A DNA stretch of 64,000 bases from Balanoglossus misakiensis (taxonomy: Eukaryota > Hemichordata), in the NCBI GenBank assembly GCA_040954595.2, contig CM082593.2, positions 1,860,001-1,924,000 on the forward strand, read 5' to 3'. The stretch's first letter is position 1. Every line of letters begins with the position of its first letter. The notes beneath the pieces are model-generated. The model was given only the letters and a program-made list of their open reading frames with translations, was not told where the DNA came from and did no database searches. Both the position numbers and the translations under genes were made by a program. Of this stretch, positions 44,601 through 64,000 are shown in pieces.

Positions 44601-44712
44601 AGAGAATGCACAGCCACTGTAGAAAAGTTTTTATTATTCTGAGATTAGTCGTTGATCTTCTGCAGTAAAATCTGTTGTGTCTACAGCAGAAAGTGCAGAC
44701 CCTGGGAATTCT
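41697..44712. other. Intergenic region GLUD / tetraspanin
   Basis: About 3 kb. The lower end holds the GLUD promoter and 5' UTR. The rest is AT-rich with no exon I can support and may include a long tetraspanin 3' UTR. A poly-G tract lies near 44069-44083. Confidence 0.55.
44630..44635 (-). terminator. Candidate poly(A) signal of the TSPAN14-like gene
   Basis: AATAAA on the minus strand, about 80 nt past the stop codon at 44713. Confidence 0.5.
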
Positions 44713-53770
<9,058 letters not shown>

Positions 53771-54237
53771 TTCACGCTATGGAATCATTGAAATTTGATA
53801 AATTCTGTGAAAATGGGATGACCGCCACGGACTGTGTACACTGTCGCTTTCCTCCGCGGCCTGTATTGTTTCAACACTAGATGGCGCTCTACGTTGACCT
53901 TTGACCCCATTGTTTAGTGTTTCACTTTCCCGATGGGGAAGATTATAACATTCCGTTTGCAGTCGTGTGCCGTGTTTCCCAAGCAATACTGACTTTATAT
54001 CTTTGCATAACCTTTACTGGATACAGCAACTGAGTAGTAGAAATACTGACTTTCTAATGACACGCGTGTTGACGGGAGTGCCGTGGAAGGAACGCTGCTT
54101 GGTGACGGGGTCAATAAACTTTTGAAGTTCTAGAACCAAACTTTCATCACTCGTCATGCACTTCATATATATTCGCAGACTACGAAATCACACCATACGT
54201 AGTCCCTTTGGACACCTTAAAGTCGGATTAGTTCAAA
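53771..54237. promoter_or_regulatory. Bidirectional promoter region TSPAN14-like/LRRC75-like
   Basis: 467 bp separate two divergent start codons. It must hold both 5' UTRs and promoters if neither gene has an upstream noncoding exon. Inferred from layout; I see no TATA box I would defend. Confidence 0.55.
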
Positions 54238-55512
54238 ATGTCATTTTTGAAGCGACTTTTACATTTATCGGGATCAAGTTCAACGTCATCTTCAACGTTG
54301 GTAGAAGAAATCGGCATAAAAAAGTCGGACCTCAGTGATCATCCCCATCGTCGGCGTGTGATGTTAGTCAATAAAATTTGCCAGTTTGGGAATCAGTATG
54401 ATTCAGCATCACTTGAGTTAAAAACAGCATTGAAATTACTGCGACAGGTAGGGTAAATGAACCCTTTTCCGCTTCTGATATAATTCATGCGAAGGAATGA
54501 TTCTCTGTATAAAACCGTGCGGGTAAACTTTTGCGATATGTTAACACTTTTTAAATGTATGTTTCTGTGGCCTCTCTATTGCTCCTCTTTCGTCTCTTAT
54601 GATATTCTTATTGGTTGTAAAACATAATATTTCTTGGTAGGATGTTGGAATGGAATGTGAAAACAGTAATGAGTCTGGGTACAGCTTCGTCGTGGACCCG
54701 GAAAGTGTCGAAATGATCACGCTGATTGCCAATATCCAGCCTTCTTCCGACGCAGACTGGAGACAAGATTTGTCGAGACATTGCGAGCAGTTGGTGGCAC
54801 ACTTCAGTCCTGCCACTACAAAGAGCAGAGAAATATTAAATTCTAGAGGTAGGTTAACTATGTCATTTGATTATATTCCAAAAATCAAACTTTAGTTTTG
54901 CTTCAGTATTTGTTTAGTAGTTCATGTTTCGGAGTGAAGTAAAAACAAAAGTATGTATTCTTTCACTGGCGAGAGGGAGCTCCCACAACCTGAGAAGTCT
55001 TCCCCCAAACTTGCAGACGTCAAATAAAATTGAGTTATATCCTCTTCTTTTTTTAATTTTCAGAGACTGACCACACAGAACTGCTTTTAACAAATGTAGA
55101 CTTATACAGACATTTTTCTTCAAAGAAAGATTTTGACAAACTTAAGAATCTGATCGACAGAAATCCAAGCCTGAAAACCGTAGATCTCAGCTACACTGGG
55201 TTGAAAAATGAACACCTGGTTGACCTTCTACCACACCTGGCGAAACTCAAATCCCTGACCTTCCTGGGTCTGCGTGGAAACCGATTGGACGACAGTATCA
55301 TCCAGGCAATGGTGGTCTATTTACAAGAAGTGGACAATTTTCCCGATTTGAAACTCGTGGATCTGAAAAATAATGAGATTTTCACCTTGCCGCAAAGTTT
55401 TCTCCAGTTGCTACAGCAACGGTGGGGGACAACAGGCCTCATCCCGACCCTCAGTGACCTGGCATCAGTGAAAGCCATGTTGGAGGAAGATTTGGAAGTA
55501 ACAGATCTATAA
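54238..55512 (+). CDS. LRRC75-like: LRRC75-type leucine-rich repeat protein
   Basis: A member of the poorly understood LRRC75A/B (FAM211) family; the molecular function is not established. Three exons, 54238-54447, 54641-54848 and 55064-55512, give 288 aa. The family layout is visible: a short variable N-terminus (MSFLKRLLHLSG), a helical block starting HRRRVMLVNKICQFG and running through LRQDVGMEC (the first intron falls inside LRQ|DVGM), then a small leucine-rich repeat region with LKTVDLSYTGL, LTFLGLRGNRLDD and LKLVDLKNNEIFTLPQ, and a short acidic tail ending in DL. The resemblance to human LRRC75A is over the whole length from memory, so I am fairly sure of the family but not of A versus B. 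It is head-to-head with one tetraspanin gene and tail-to-tail with another. Confidence 0.88.
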
Positions 55513-55729
55513 TTTGAATATCAATGCCTCATTTTGATAAAGCATTCATGTGCAAACTAAGTAGTGGACAGAATGACTAAGTTGGATATATTTCTTTGCA
55601 TATTTAAAAGAAGGATAGAACATTACTTATTTGCTTGATATGATCTGAAGTTTTAAAAGGTCTGACGTATCCACACACAAAGAAAACTGTAAGCAGTCCA
55701 CAAATGCTACTTATCAAGGTTCATATTAT

Positions 55730-55751
55730 TTTATTCTAAAATATGAATAAA
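55730..55751. terminator. Facing poly(A) signals between convergent genes
   Basis: AATAAA on plus at 55746-55751 (about 235 nt after the LRRC75-like stop) and AATAAA on minus at 55735-55730 (about 1.1 kb after the TSPAN15-like stop) lie ten bases apart. Use by LRRC75 is plausible; use by TSPAN15 is less certain because of the distance. Confidence 0.4.
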
Positions 55752-56193
55752 ATAGAAATGGCATCTTAAGAAAGTTGGGAAAATTTCAGTTGTCGTTAAG
55801 TATAAAAATGTACCAATTCTGTATACACTAATAAATACTATAAATCTTCTAATACTTATTGTAAAAAGCCCCTATCACCAGTCTCAAGGCAAGCAGATGT
55901 ATGCATGTATAAAATCTTAGTGTGTTCTTTGTTCAACAACAAAACCCACCACTAACTATAATCTTTAACAGAACTAATTCTTTCAATACCATTATCAATA
56001 AAAAAATGTTCTGTATACAATAATTTTGAGAATTATTTTTAACAACTACACAAGAGTGGAGATGTATTATGATGTACTAGTACATACAAAAGTTCATGGT
56101 GAGTCTAATATCTGTACTACATAAATGATGATGTAGTACACAAGATGATGATGTCATACACAAGGTACACAATGGAAAAGTAATACACTTGCA

Positions 56194-56286
56194 TTAATCT
56201 TTTCACCCCCAGTTCCCTCTATAGAGGTCCAGGTTTACCATAAAAAACAATGGATTTGGATCAAACCATGGTGGTGAAAGGGTTAA
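56194..56286 (-). mobile_element. TTAA-flanked MITE, copy 4
   Basis: 93 bp with TTAA at both ends (56194-56197 and 56283-56286). The termini are TCTTTTCACC and GGTGAAAGGG. It lies between the 3' ends of the LRRC75-like and TSPAN15-like coding regions. Confidence 0.85.
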
Positions 56287-56835
56287 ATCAGCCTCTGGAT
56301 TGCGAGTCTCAAATGAAAACTAAAATCTCAACAGCCTTCTGGGTTCCGCGATCCATCCTTTCTTCCTTCACATCACATGACTGAATCTGAATGCCTGTTA
56401 TAAGTGAACATGTCCTTTTCCTTCCTGATGGCCTTCATGAAAAAATACACCAGGAAGACGCCTACAGCCTGTGGGAAGAAAACACTCGGATTACAATGTG
56501 GAAGGACAACGTCACAACCCTACAACTAGAATATATCTCCCTGGCAACAGAGCTGTATTTATCTCATTTCATATTTCTGAACACAGTCTGCTGCCAGTTG
56601 GCCATTTCCAGTTGTAGGTCATAGCCATGCATTTTCTGAGTAGCAAAAGCAAGATACGTCCATGTGAAGACTGTGTGATCACAATGTAAGTTGGCCAGCT
56701 CTGGTTATTTGCCATGCCACATGCTGAAATGGAACAGTCAAATAAGAGGGACACTTAACGCACACCACCCTATTCATGCAATGAAAAAGCAACAAGAAAA
56801 CTTATACCATAACCCCAGCATACAAATAAAGCCAA

Positions 56836-59800
56836 TTAAACTAGCCAGGATTGGCGTCTAATCTCTTGGACGAACTGATATGCTAAGAACACACCAAGAC
56901 ACTGAAAAGAGAATAAAGATTAAAAATAAGCACAAATGGGAAATGGTTTGTATTCCTTGGGATTGTACACCACATTTTCTGTAGAAGAGCAGGTAATCAG
57001 AAATATGTAAAACTTGCTTTCATCACACTTTGAATAAATCTAACTAAGATCATCACTGAGAACCAATATACAAAACAAGCCTTCACACTTCTCTCACCTG
57101 TGGTAATACAATTCCCAGGATAACACCAGCCATGATGTCTAAATTATCCTGACACCATATGATGAACGCATCAGCACAACCACGCACATAGATGACATCT
57201 GAAAGCGCCTGACGGTTTTCTTGGCGTGTGTCGTATCCACATTGTGAATTAATCACATCATCTTCCTGTGATTAGAAATTTTAAAAACATACAAAAATGA
57301 TCAGTTTATCCTCTCTGCCATTTGTCTGGGACAATTAAACAATAGCTGAGAAAAGAGAACAACCCAGCATGAGAAACATAGGGAGGATACTTACATTGGT
57401 AGAAATGCAGCAAGAGTAAGGAACTCCACAGGCAGCGCGACTTGGGGAAGTGCATTTGTAATACTGATTCCTCTCCCAATCGTTATAATCACTGCCACCG
57501 CAACATTCCAGCTGTTTTTACAGAAAATCAAAACAATATACAGATTAGACAGATCTGACAACTGCCATAGGTATAAATGCTGCTGCAGTTATCTTAACAT
57601 GGAAAGTAAAATTGCCAAAATAACCATTCTTCCATATAAAAATATTAAGTTGTTTAACCCTTACACCACCATGGTTTTGTCCAATCCCATTGTCTTCAAT
57701 GGTGAAGGTGCACCTCTATACAGGGTAATGGGGGTGGAAGGGTTAAAACTGAATGAAAGTTTCCAAAAGTCACCCTCTTTAGATGTCCCACTATTCATAA
57801 AGACTTACATTTAATTGCATTGCATCAATACCATTCTGTAGGTCCAGATCAGTGTGATAATATTCAATAGCATTCGCAATCCGACTGGCAGAGAAATTCC
57901 TCACCTGTTGGGAAAAATATATTAAATATTATAAATTCTCTTTTAAACTTATGAAGTTGACGATAGTTCAAAAATAGTTCAACAACAGAGTAGCAGGGGA
58001 CCACTTAAAATTCAAACAATGATCTGTAAGCAAACAGACTGAATATTAAAACAAAAAAATCACTTACATAGGTTTTGAATACAAGGGCAGTCACTCCTGC
58101 CATAATTTCCAGTATGATGATAGCTAGAATTACTCCGCCATACTGCAAATTAATATACAAGAAAATGTACCAAATTAAAAAAATTAGAAGAAAAAAAACA
58201 AGAAAATATGGCCACTTGGAATGTCAGAAAGGTTGGTACCTTGGTGTGAATGTAATGTGAACACGTTGGAATGTTTCAGAGGTTAGCCGTTGTCAAGAAT
58301 GCAATGTGACTGACATATGCAGGTTTACACAGTGTAAAAATAGAACTTACAGATCAACAGATTTACCGTACTCACAATTTTCAACATGGTGATGTTTTCC
58401 CGGAGTGTTCCCACACATCCTATGAAACCGAAGATCCACATACATGATCCGATGATTATCAGGAAAATGGTCGGACTGGCCAGAAGGTCAGAAACTGCTT
58501 TATACTCCGACTTGACCACCTCAGCGTAAATACCAACAGCAAGGATCAGAGTTCCGAGTATCTGGAAAGTTCATATACACATGGTTTATCTGATTTCTTT
58601 TTTTCACAAGTGGGTGACTACATAAAGGCTATTATAAATCAGCAAATAAAAACTTGATGTACAGTGATATGGTCCAGAATCTGTCTATGCAGATACTGAT
58701 AGTTGCCATGTGCAAATATTTTTAACAATAAAATCAGCTTGCATACTTTTCTGAAATTCTACAAAAAAAGATCAAAAGTACCACATGCAAATGACTGGGA
58801 TTCAAAGCTCCCAATGCCATCAAAGGACACAGATAAAAAGCTTTATACTGCTGCAGTTGGTGACCTTCTGCTGGTATGAGCCCGAGGCTTTATGAACATT
58901 GACATGGACAGAATACTGAATAGTAAAAGAAAGCCACTACACTTTTTAGATATGACACTATGATGCTGAATGTTTACTCTCATCAAATTGTGAAAAAAAT
59001 CATCAGCTGTTGTTTTCTATTTTCGTGAACTTTATGAATATCACTCAACTGTTGCCTGTGGGAAAAAACAATTTGGAGAATGCTGACATGCACATTGTAC
59101 AGTTCTCCAGTCAAAACAGTCTTTAGTACCATGCAGACTTATCTTTACAAAGTGAAGTTATGACACTCTTAAACAGTACGTGCTTTGTTGTCTTGCATCT
59201 TTGAGTCAAGAAATTGGGTCAGTAACTGGTGGCAAAGTGAACTTTTAAAAATGTTTGTGCAGTTTGTGACATATTTTAGAAGTGTAGAATTAGTCTATAA
59301 ATTATCCTTTTCTCTTCTGCGAATTACCGCTTCAAAAACTCGCTTAGCCCAGTCATATCTGACAGCACAGAGCTAAGTACCCGCACCCAAACATCCCACA
59401 TGACCACAAGTTTCATTCAAATACTAGCTGTTTGTCCTTGATAGTACATGTATAGCAAATCCAAAACCGCCCACACGTTGTTTTCGAAAGTTACTGGTAC
59501 ATGACATAAATATCCACAGATTTGGTATTTATATGACTTCGTGATTTATCATACGTCAAAAAATGACGACAAGCCGATCTCGTGATTGATTTACTTCTAT
59601 CATGATCGCATAAAAGTCTACAGGTACTAGCCCCACCTATCGACCGATATACAAGGCAACAGGACTGCAACACGAATTCCTACTGCCTAATTTGAAACAT
59701 TCTTTCTGTAAATTTGGATCGATTTGACAAGCAAAGAAAAACACCTTCTGATCTTACCGTTTAAGGCACTAACTTTAAGTTGTATTAACAGTTTCCAAAA

Positions 59801-60078
59801 TTATGATCATTCATCAATACTCCAACGATGTGTAACTTTATCCCGTCATAAACTGCACTACACCTAAAGGGACCTTGGGTTAATTGGGTGTCACTTTCAC
59901 CCGAGCTTGTTCCAATGTTTTCAGTCAAATAACGACGCTCTTTCGTGAAATAAAAAAGTTTGAGTCAACAATGCATCTGTGGTGTTCCTTCTAAGTGCAT
60001 CATACTTACCCAAAAGAAGACATCGTACATGCATAGCAGAACTTTCAATACAGTATGTCCACAAGTTGGTTTCGCCAT
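56836..60078 (-). CDS. TSPAN15: TspanC8 tetraspanin, TSPAN15 type
   Basis: TSPAN15 promotes ADAM10 maturation and steers it to substrates such as N-cadherin. Seven phase-0 exons, 60010-60078, 58376-58561, 58068-58142, 57809-57904, 57395-57511, 57098-57265 and 56836-56901, give 258 aa (human TSPAN15 is 294, with a longer C-tail). Assignment rests on GIYAEVVKSEYK after TM1, DYNDWERNQYYKC in the large loop, DVIYVRGC, and DIMAGVILGIVLPQ in TM4, each close to TSPAN15. The eight loop cysteines of TspanC8 are at 145, 146, 162, 170, 176, 177, 190 and 211. The N-terminus (MAKPTCGHTVLK) is short. The adjacent TSPAN14-like gene is a second TspanC8 member on the same strand, separated by LRRC75. Confidence 0.94.
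57654..57746 (+). mobile_element. TTAA-flanked MITE, copy 5
   Basis: 93 bp with TTAA at both ends (57654-57657 and 57743-57746). The termini CCCTTACACC and GGTGGAAGGG are inverted with two mismatches. It lies in an intron of the TSPAN15-like gene. Confidence 0.85.
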
Positions 60079-60167
60079 TTTCGATTTCTGCTTGGTGTTT
60101 ATAGCGCCCCCTAAGTTATCCGGAAAAAGTGCAAGGCTATAAATATTGACTAGGCTAGGCGATCATC

Positions 60168-60314
60168 ATGGCGTTTGACTTGCTGAAGGCAGCATCGCTC
60201 GGATTTCCACCAAATTGATAGATCTGCTGGAGATCGTGGGTGTAGGTGGTTTTGACACAAAGACAGGCTGCTCACACTAGCTCCGATTCACTGATAGGAA
60301 GGCCTGCGATCTTG
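60168..60314 (+). other. Possible plus-strand 5' exon, divergent from TSPAN15
   Basis: 89 bp beyond the TSPAN15-like start an ATGGCG opens a 16-codon frame on plus (MAFDLLKAASLGFPPN, then stop). The sequence then reaches a consensus donor CTTG|GTAAGT at 60315. This could be a 5' UTR exon with an upstream ORF for a gene continuing to the right, or chance. I found no clear partner exon. Confidence 0.3.
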
Positions 60315-60707
60315 GTAAGTGTACGCGATCGCGATCAATTTCCTCCGAGCTCTTCCTAGTACTGCATGGGATGGGACGATTACACGGTGATGGGCGTTCA
60401 TTCATTCATTTTTCACTCGATCTTACTCATCATAGACATAATATGCAGTGTATGTGTTCCAGGGAAGTACAAGGACGGTCCTCGTTTCCGTATTTGTATT
60501 CTAGACCGTGTGGGTCACACCTCACGGTCACGATCTCCCGATCTCCGGACCGATCTACAGAACACTTGTCTATTTCACCCTTTCCTCGATCGCCTATCGT
60601 ACACAACCCTTCTTCAATACGCCAAGCACGTGTGGTTACATCGTCAGACGTTTACGAGTTGTGCTCCAAGTATGATCGCAGTGTTGCCTGAGCAACATCG
60701 GCAATAA

Positions 60708-60762
60708 GGGGGGGCGTGTCTCGCTGAGGGGGGCGTGTCTGGCTGAGGGGGGCGTGTCCGCC
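60708..60762. repeat. Three 19-bp G-rich tandem repeats
   Basis: Three copies of a GGGGGGCGTGTC unit, with CGTGTC at 60715, 60734 and 60753, spaced exactly 19 bp. The first two are followed by t(C/G)GCTGA. The core GGGCGTG resembles KLF/Sp-type binding sites, so a promoter-proximal role is conceivable. Confidence 0.7.
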
Positions 60763-61783
60763 ATGTGTGTTTGGCTGTACTTGACACTTTCATGGCAAAG
60801 GAACCAAGTGATAATCATGTTCTCCACAGAGCATTATCACCAGGGCTCCTTTATTATGGCAAAACAATAGAACCTCATTAACACAATGTTTGCTTCTATT
60901 GTTATGCAAATTATACAAATCTACAACAACCTTGCTGATATGATGAATGACAGGATATTCAATTATTCAAAAGTACATTGTCATAATAAAGAAAGATGTG
61001 TTCATAGCCAAAGGTTGAATGTACCTGTTATATATTGATATTGGACCAGTCTTATGTACTCTAGTTTCATTAAATATTAAATCAAGAATCAATTAATGAT
61101 GCAAATATGTAACAAACGGTTTGTCGGTGACATTAAAAGAAAACCCAGCCTCTGCAGCGTAAATTGAAAGCTATCGATAGCTATCGAGCGAGTCATATAT
61201 GCAAATTTGTCCATTCTTTGTTTTGTGATGAACATAGACAAATATGCAGGGTTTCAAATTGATATGTTGAATCAATAAATGCATTGAGTTGTGTGTGTGG
61301 AAATGGAGGTAAATTAACACCTATATGTTATTTTGTCCTCAGAATTAGATTGCAGATAATTTTTTGTGTATCCATATGATAGATGAATAAAATGCTTATT
61401 AGAAGACTATGTGGGTTTCATTTTGTGATGCACACGGCAAAAATGAAATTCATTTTCAGTTATTTTGTGATGTTAATGATAGAAAGAATATTTGTAAATG
61501 ACATTGTGAATAAATCCAATTCGATAGTTGGAGACGACACGAAAAACTCCACGAGAATTGAATTTGTGGAGTGAAGTCTGGAAGTCTTGATGTAATTATC
61601 AGCATCTCTGTGCTGTTCTTCCGTGGGCTTTTCCATTAACTGAGCTTTATCCTTGTTAGTTTGAAAAGAAACGAGTCAGAAGGTAATGGAATGAACAAAC
61701 AAGACGTGTTTCTTATTCAGAACAGATAACCGTAACCAAGCAAGTCATTTCATCAAACAGAATTAGTGACAACTCCTGAAAGG

Positions 61784-62038
61784 ATGGCAATGATGACCAA
61801 GTGTATCCAGGAAGTATTAAGTGCCGAATGTGGTGATTGGTACGGAGTATACGATATTTTGAAAAGCAGAGGATTCTGTTGGAACAATTTCGGGGGAGAA
61901 TCAGCTACTGTCAAGCATTTCCTTCTTAAGTTCAGAGATTGTATAGAATTTACATATAAAAATTTAATGGGGAGGGAATATTCAATTGAGTCGAAGGTTA
62001 ATGGTGGTCATGGCTTTCCAAAGTGCCCAGCCACTTAA
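61784..62038 (+). CDS. Possible small protein, 84 aa, unrecognised
   Basis: An ATG in a good Kozak context (A at -3, G at +4) opens an 84-codon frame: MAMMTKCIQEVLSAECGDWY, later GVYDILKSRGFCWNN and KHFLLKFRDCIEFTYKN. The composition is protein-like (mixed hydrophobic and charged residues, six Cys, no low complexity), unlike most chance frames nearby. A CAG acceptor-like site just upstream (61758-61760) would allow it to be spliced to the possible exon ending at 60314. AATAAA follows at 62426. I recognise no family. It may be a chance frame. Confidence 0.35.
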   Translation: MAMMTKCIQEVLSAECGDWYGVYDILKSRGFCWNNFGGESATVKHFLLKFRDCIEFTYKNLMGREYSIESKVNGGHGFPKCPAT

Positions 62039-64000
62039 TGAGTTGAAAGTGGAAACGACATGTCATGGTGGTCCATTTAAAAACTGTTCTGATTGAAGCA
62101 TAATGACCTTTAGTTCTCGCCCCTGGGTAATTTCAGATTGATTTTGAGCCACTGCTGTCAGGCTCTGATATAAAAGCGCCTATGTGCTGGCAGAATATTT
62201 CTAATTTTCATCATTTCGTTTTTAATGCAAGGTTAATTCCCGGCGCGCATCTATATATTGACGGTAGTCCATCCAGGTTCAGCTGATTAATATTGGAATC
62301 ACTTTAAAGGTTACGCTAAATAGATTTGGTTTTCAGATATTTGTGATGTCAAAAATAAAATGTAACATGAAAGTTCTACTATAAAAGAGTGAGTTAATGA
62401 AAAATTTTATTCTGTTTTGTTAAAAATAAATTGAAATGTACCGAATCGCATAAAAATGAAATTGGCCCGGACAGCTGATCACTCAGAAATCCATGGTGGC
62501 TGGGGATTATAGTCATGTGACATACTCTGTTTAATTATTGACAGGTATTTCCACAATGCAATAAAATATTTGTGTTTAATATGTTTCATGTTAGGACTGG
62601 GGCGTATAAAATGAAAAATAGACCCCTTTGATAATGTTACCCAGGAAACCACAGGAATCACATTAATCATAAAAGGTAAACTATGAGAGAGGGATGAGTT
62701 GTCAACTATGTACCAACCAGGACATTGATTGACTTGATAATATGGTCATAATATAATTACAACCAGCACCTTTCAAGTCAATCTTATGCACCTAATTACC
62801 TTTGATATCAGTATAATGAACTTGTCAATATTCTGTAATTGATCATAACCATCTATAATTTAACAAGGATGAAGAATGATTAATTCCATTACAGTGTTAT
62901 CTGTATTGCGTGTTCTTCCCTATCTGGTATACTTGTTCGATTGTGAAAGAAGGAATAATTATACAATACCGTTTCATACATGCAAGTGTGTAGAACATTA
63001 CAGTTTTACTACTTATAGAGCCTAGCATTATATTATCATTCACCTAATGCCATAACCTAATTGGCATCTGTGTGACAGTTGACGATAGGAGCTACCAGGT
63101 ACTGTTACATGTAGGTGTATCTACATCATATTAGCCCCTCAGTCTCTGTCTAAGCGTTGATTCAAAATTAATCCGACTGTAATCCTTCCTGATTGCTCGC
63201 GGTGCGACAAGTCTGTAACTCAATCTGCCCACGCAGAAGACAAAGTCTACAAAACCAAAAGACTGCAGGAATATTGCACAAAACAAGGACTGCAGACGGC
63301 CGGTGCACGTAACTTGATTCTTGTGTGTTACTAGCCTAGAATCCATAATTGTTAATACATTATTCTGTCCCAGAAACATTTAAATTCATCAAACGTTTGT
63401 ATTGCAGCCAATGTTAATGGATGTGTTTCGCCTGAATGTGTGGATTTTCAATGATATAACAAGTCCTCCCTGCCTCGTTTTATGACCAACATGTAATTTG
63501 TCGTAAAAATTGCCTGAGAATCCTGGGGTAAATTGGGTAAAGCCATTATGTTATCTGGGCGTTGCACTTTAAGTCGGGGCCCTATTGAACTGTGTGGAAA
63601 AATAGCTTGTCATTTTAATGTTTGTGTTTGTAAGTAGTTGACTTCACTCAAAGATACACAGAGAATGAGACAGCAAAAATCACCAGGATGCCTGGCGATA
63701 GATCAACACACAGAAATAAAAAAAATGGATATAACATAAAAGGAATATTAAAGAGCTTATTAAGCCTGTAATTCCTGCTACTGTTACATGCATTGAGTTT
63801 CAGAGCAACAGTATGATGCCTGATTACATCTGAAATGCTTTTAGGCAGAACTTATTGCACAGTTGAAGACGCAGATAAAATCATCCCCCAGAAGATGACA
63901 AGATTATAGCTGCGCATACAGCTGTATACATAGTTCATAGTCTCTGGGGAATTGTGTGTATATGGTTTGAATGATGGATGTGCCACATAAGATGTGAATT
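62039..64000. other. No gene seen
   Basis: About 2 kb of AT-rich sequence without a supportable exon; a candidate AATAAA at 62426-62431 could serve the small frame at 61784. Confidence 0.55.

Noticed and set aside
60366-60707. Two overlapping open frames of 113 and 106 codons
   Set aside because: They overlap in different frames in GC-rich sequence, lack recognisable motifs and probably arise by chance next to a promoter.

Overview
The window is nuclear DNA from an intron-rich animal. Most genes can be joined exon by exon with GT-AG introns, and the products are animal-type: NOLC1/Nopp140, ATAD1/Msp1, an antenna-bearing glutamate dehydrogenase, CRIP-type LIM proteins, TspanC8 tetraspanins and an LRRC75 protein. 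Only short UTR/intergenic spacers, microsatellites, a large satellite and MITE-like elements lie between them. The protein set fits an invertebrate bilaterian (deuterostome or lophotrochozoan); I cannot name the species.

Layout. 1-13.7 kb is mostly empty apart from one acidic first coding exon on the minus strand (7036-7588) whose gene I do not recognise. 13.8-19.8 kb holds a head-to-head pair: ATAD1 on minus (8 exons, 13766-15884) and NOLC1 on plus (5 exons, 16562-19834), 677 bp apart. 21.3-29.3 kb holds two tandem single-LIM CRIP1-like paralogues on plus with the same four-exon structure. 29.75-35.73 kb is an 88-bp satellite array of about 64 forward units. It has diverged inverted copies at its left edge and runs into a 100-bp assembly gap (35730-35829). 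35.9-41.7 kb is mitochondrial glutamate dehydrogenase on minus. It contains a pair of tandem 87-nt exons that encode alternative versions of the same segment, including the catalytic aspartate. 44.7-60.1 kb is a tetraspanin cluster: a TSPAN5/14/17-type gene on minus (9 exons), an LRRC75-type gene on plus (3 exons) starting 467 bp from it head-to-head, and a TSPAN15-type gene on minus (7 exons) tail-to-tail with LRRC75. 60.1-64 kb holds a possible plus-strand 5' exon and a possible small single-exon gene.

How the parts relate. There is no operon. The functional themes are mitochondrial outer-membrane protein quality control (ATAD1), nucleolar snoRNP biogenesis (NOLC1), mitochondrial glutamate metabolism (GLUD) and ADAM10-directed tetraspanins (two TspanC8 members). 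From memory, the human orthologues of ATAD1, NOLC1, GLUD1, TSPAN14 and TSPAN15 all lie on chromosome arm 10q, so the window looks like part of an old conserved linkage group. The most interesting items are the GLUD exon pair, the satellite with its solitary relative at 11.2 kb, and five copies of a small TTAA-flanked element confined to 45-58 kb.
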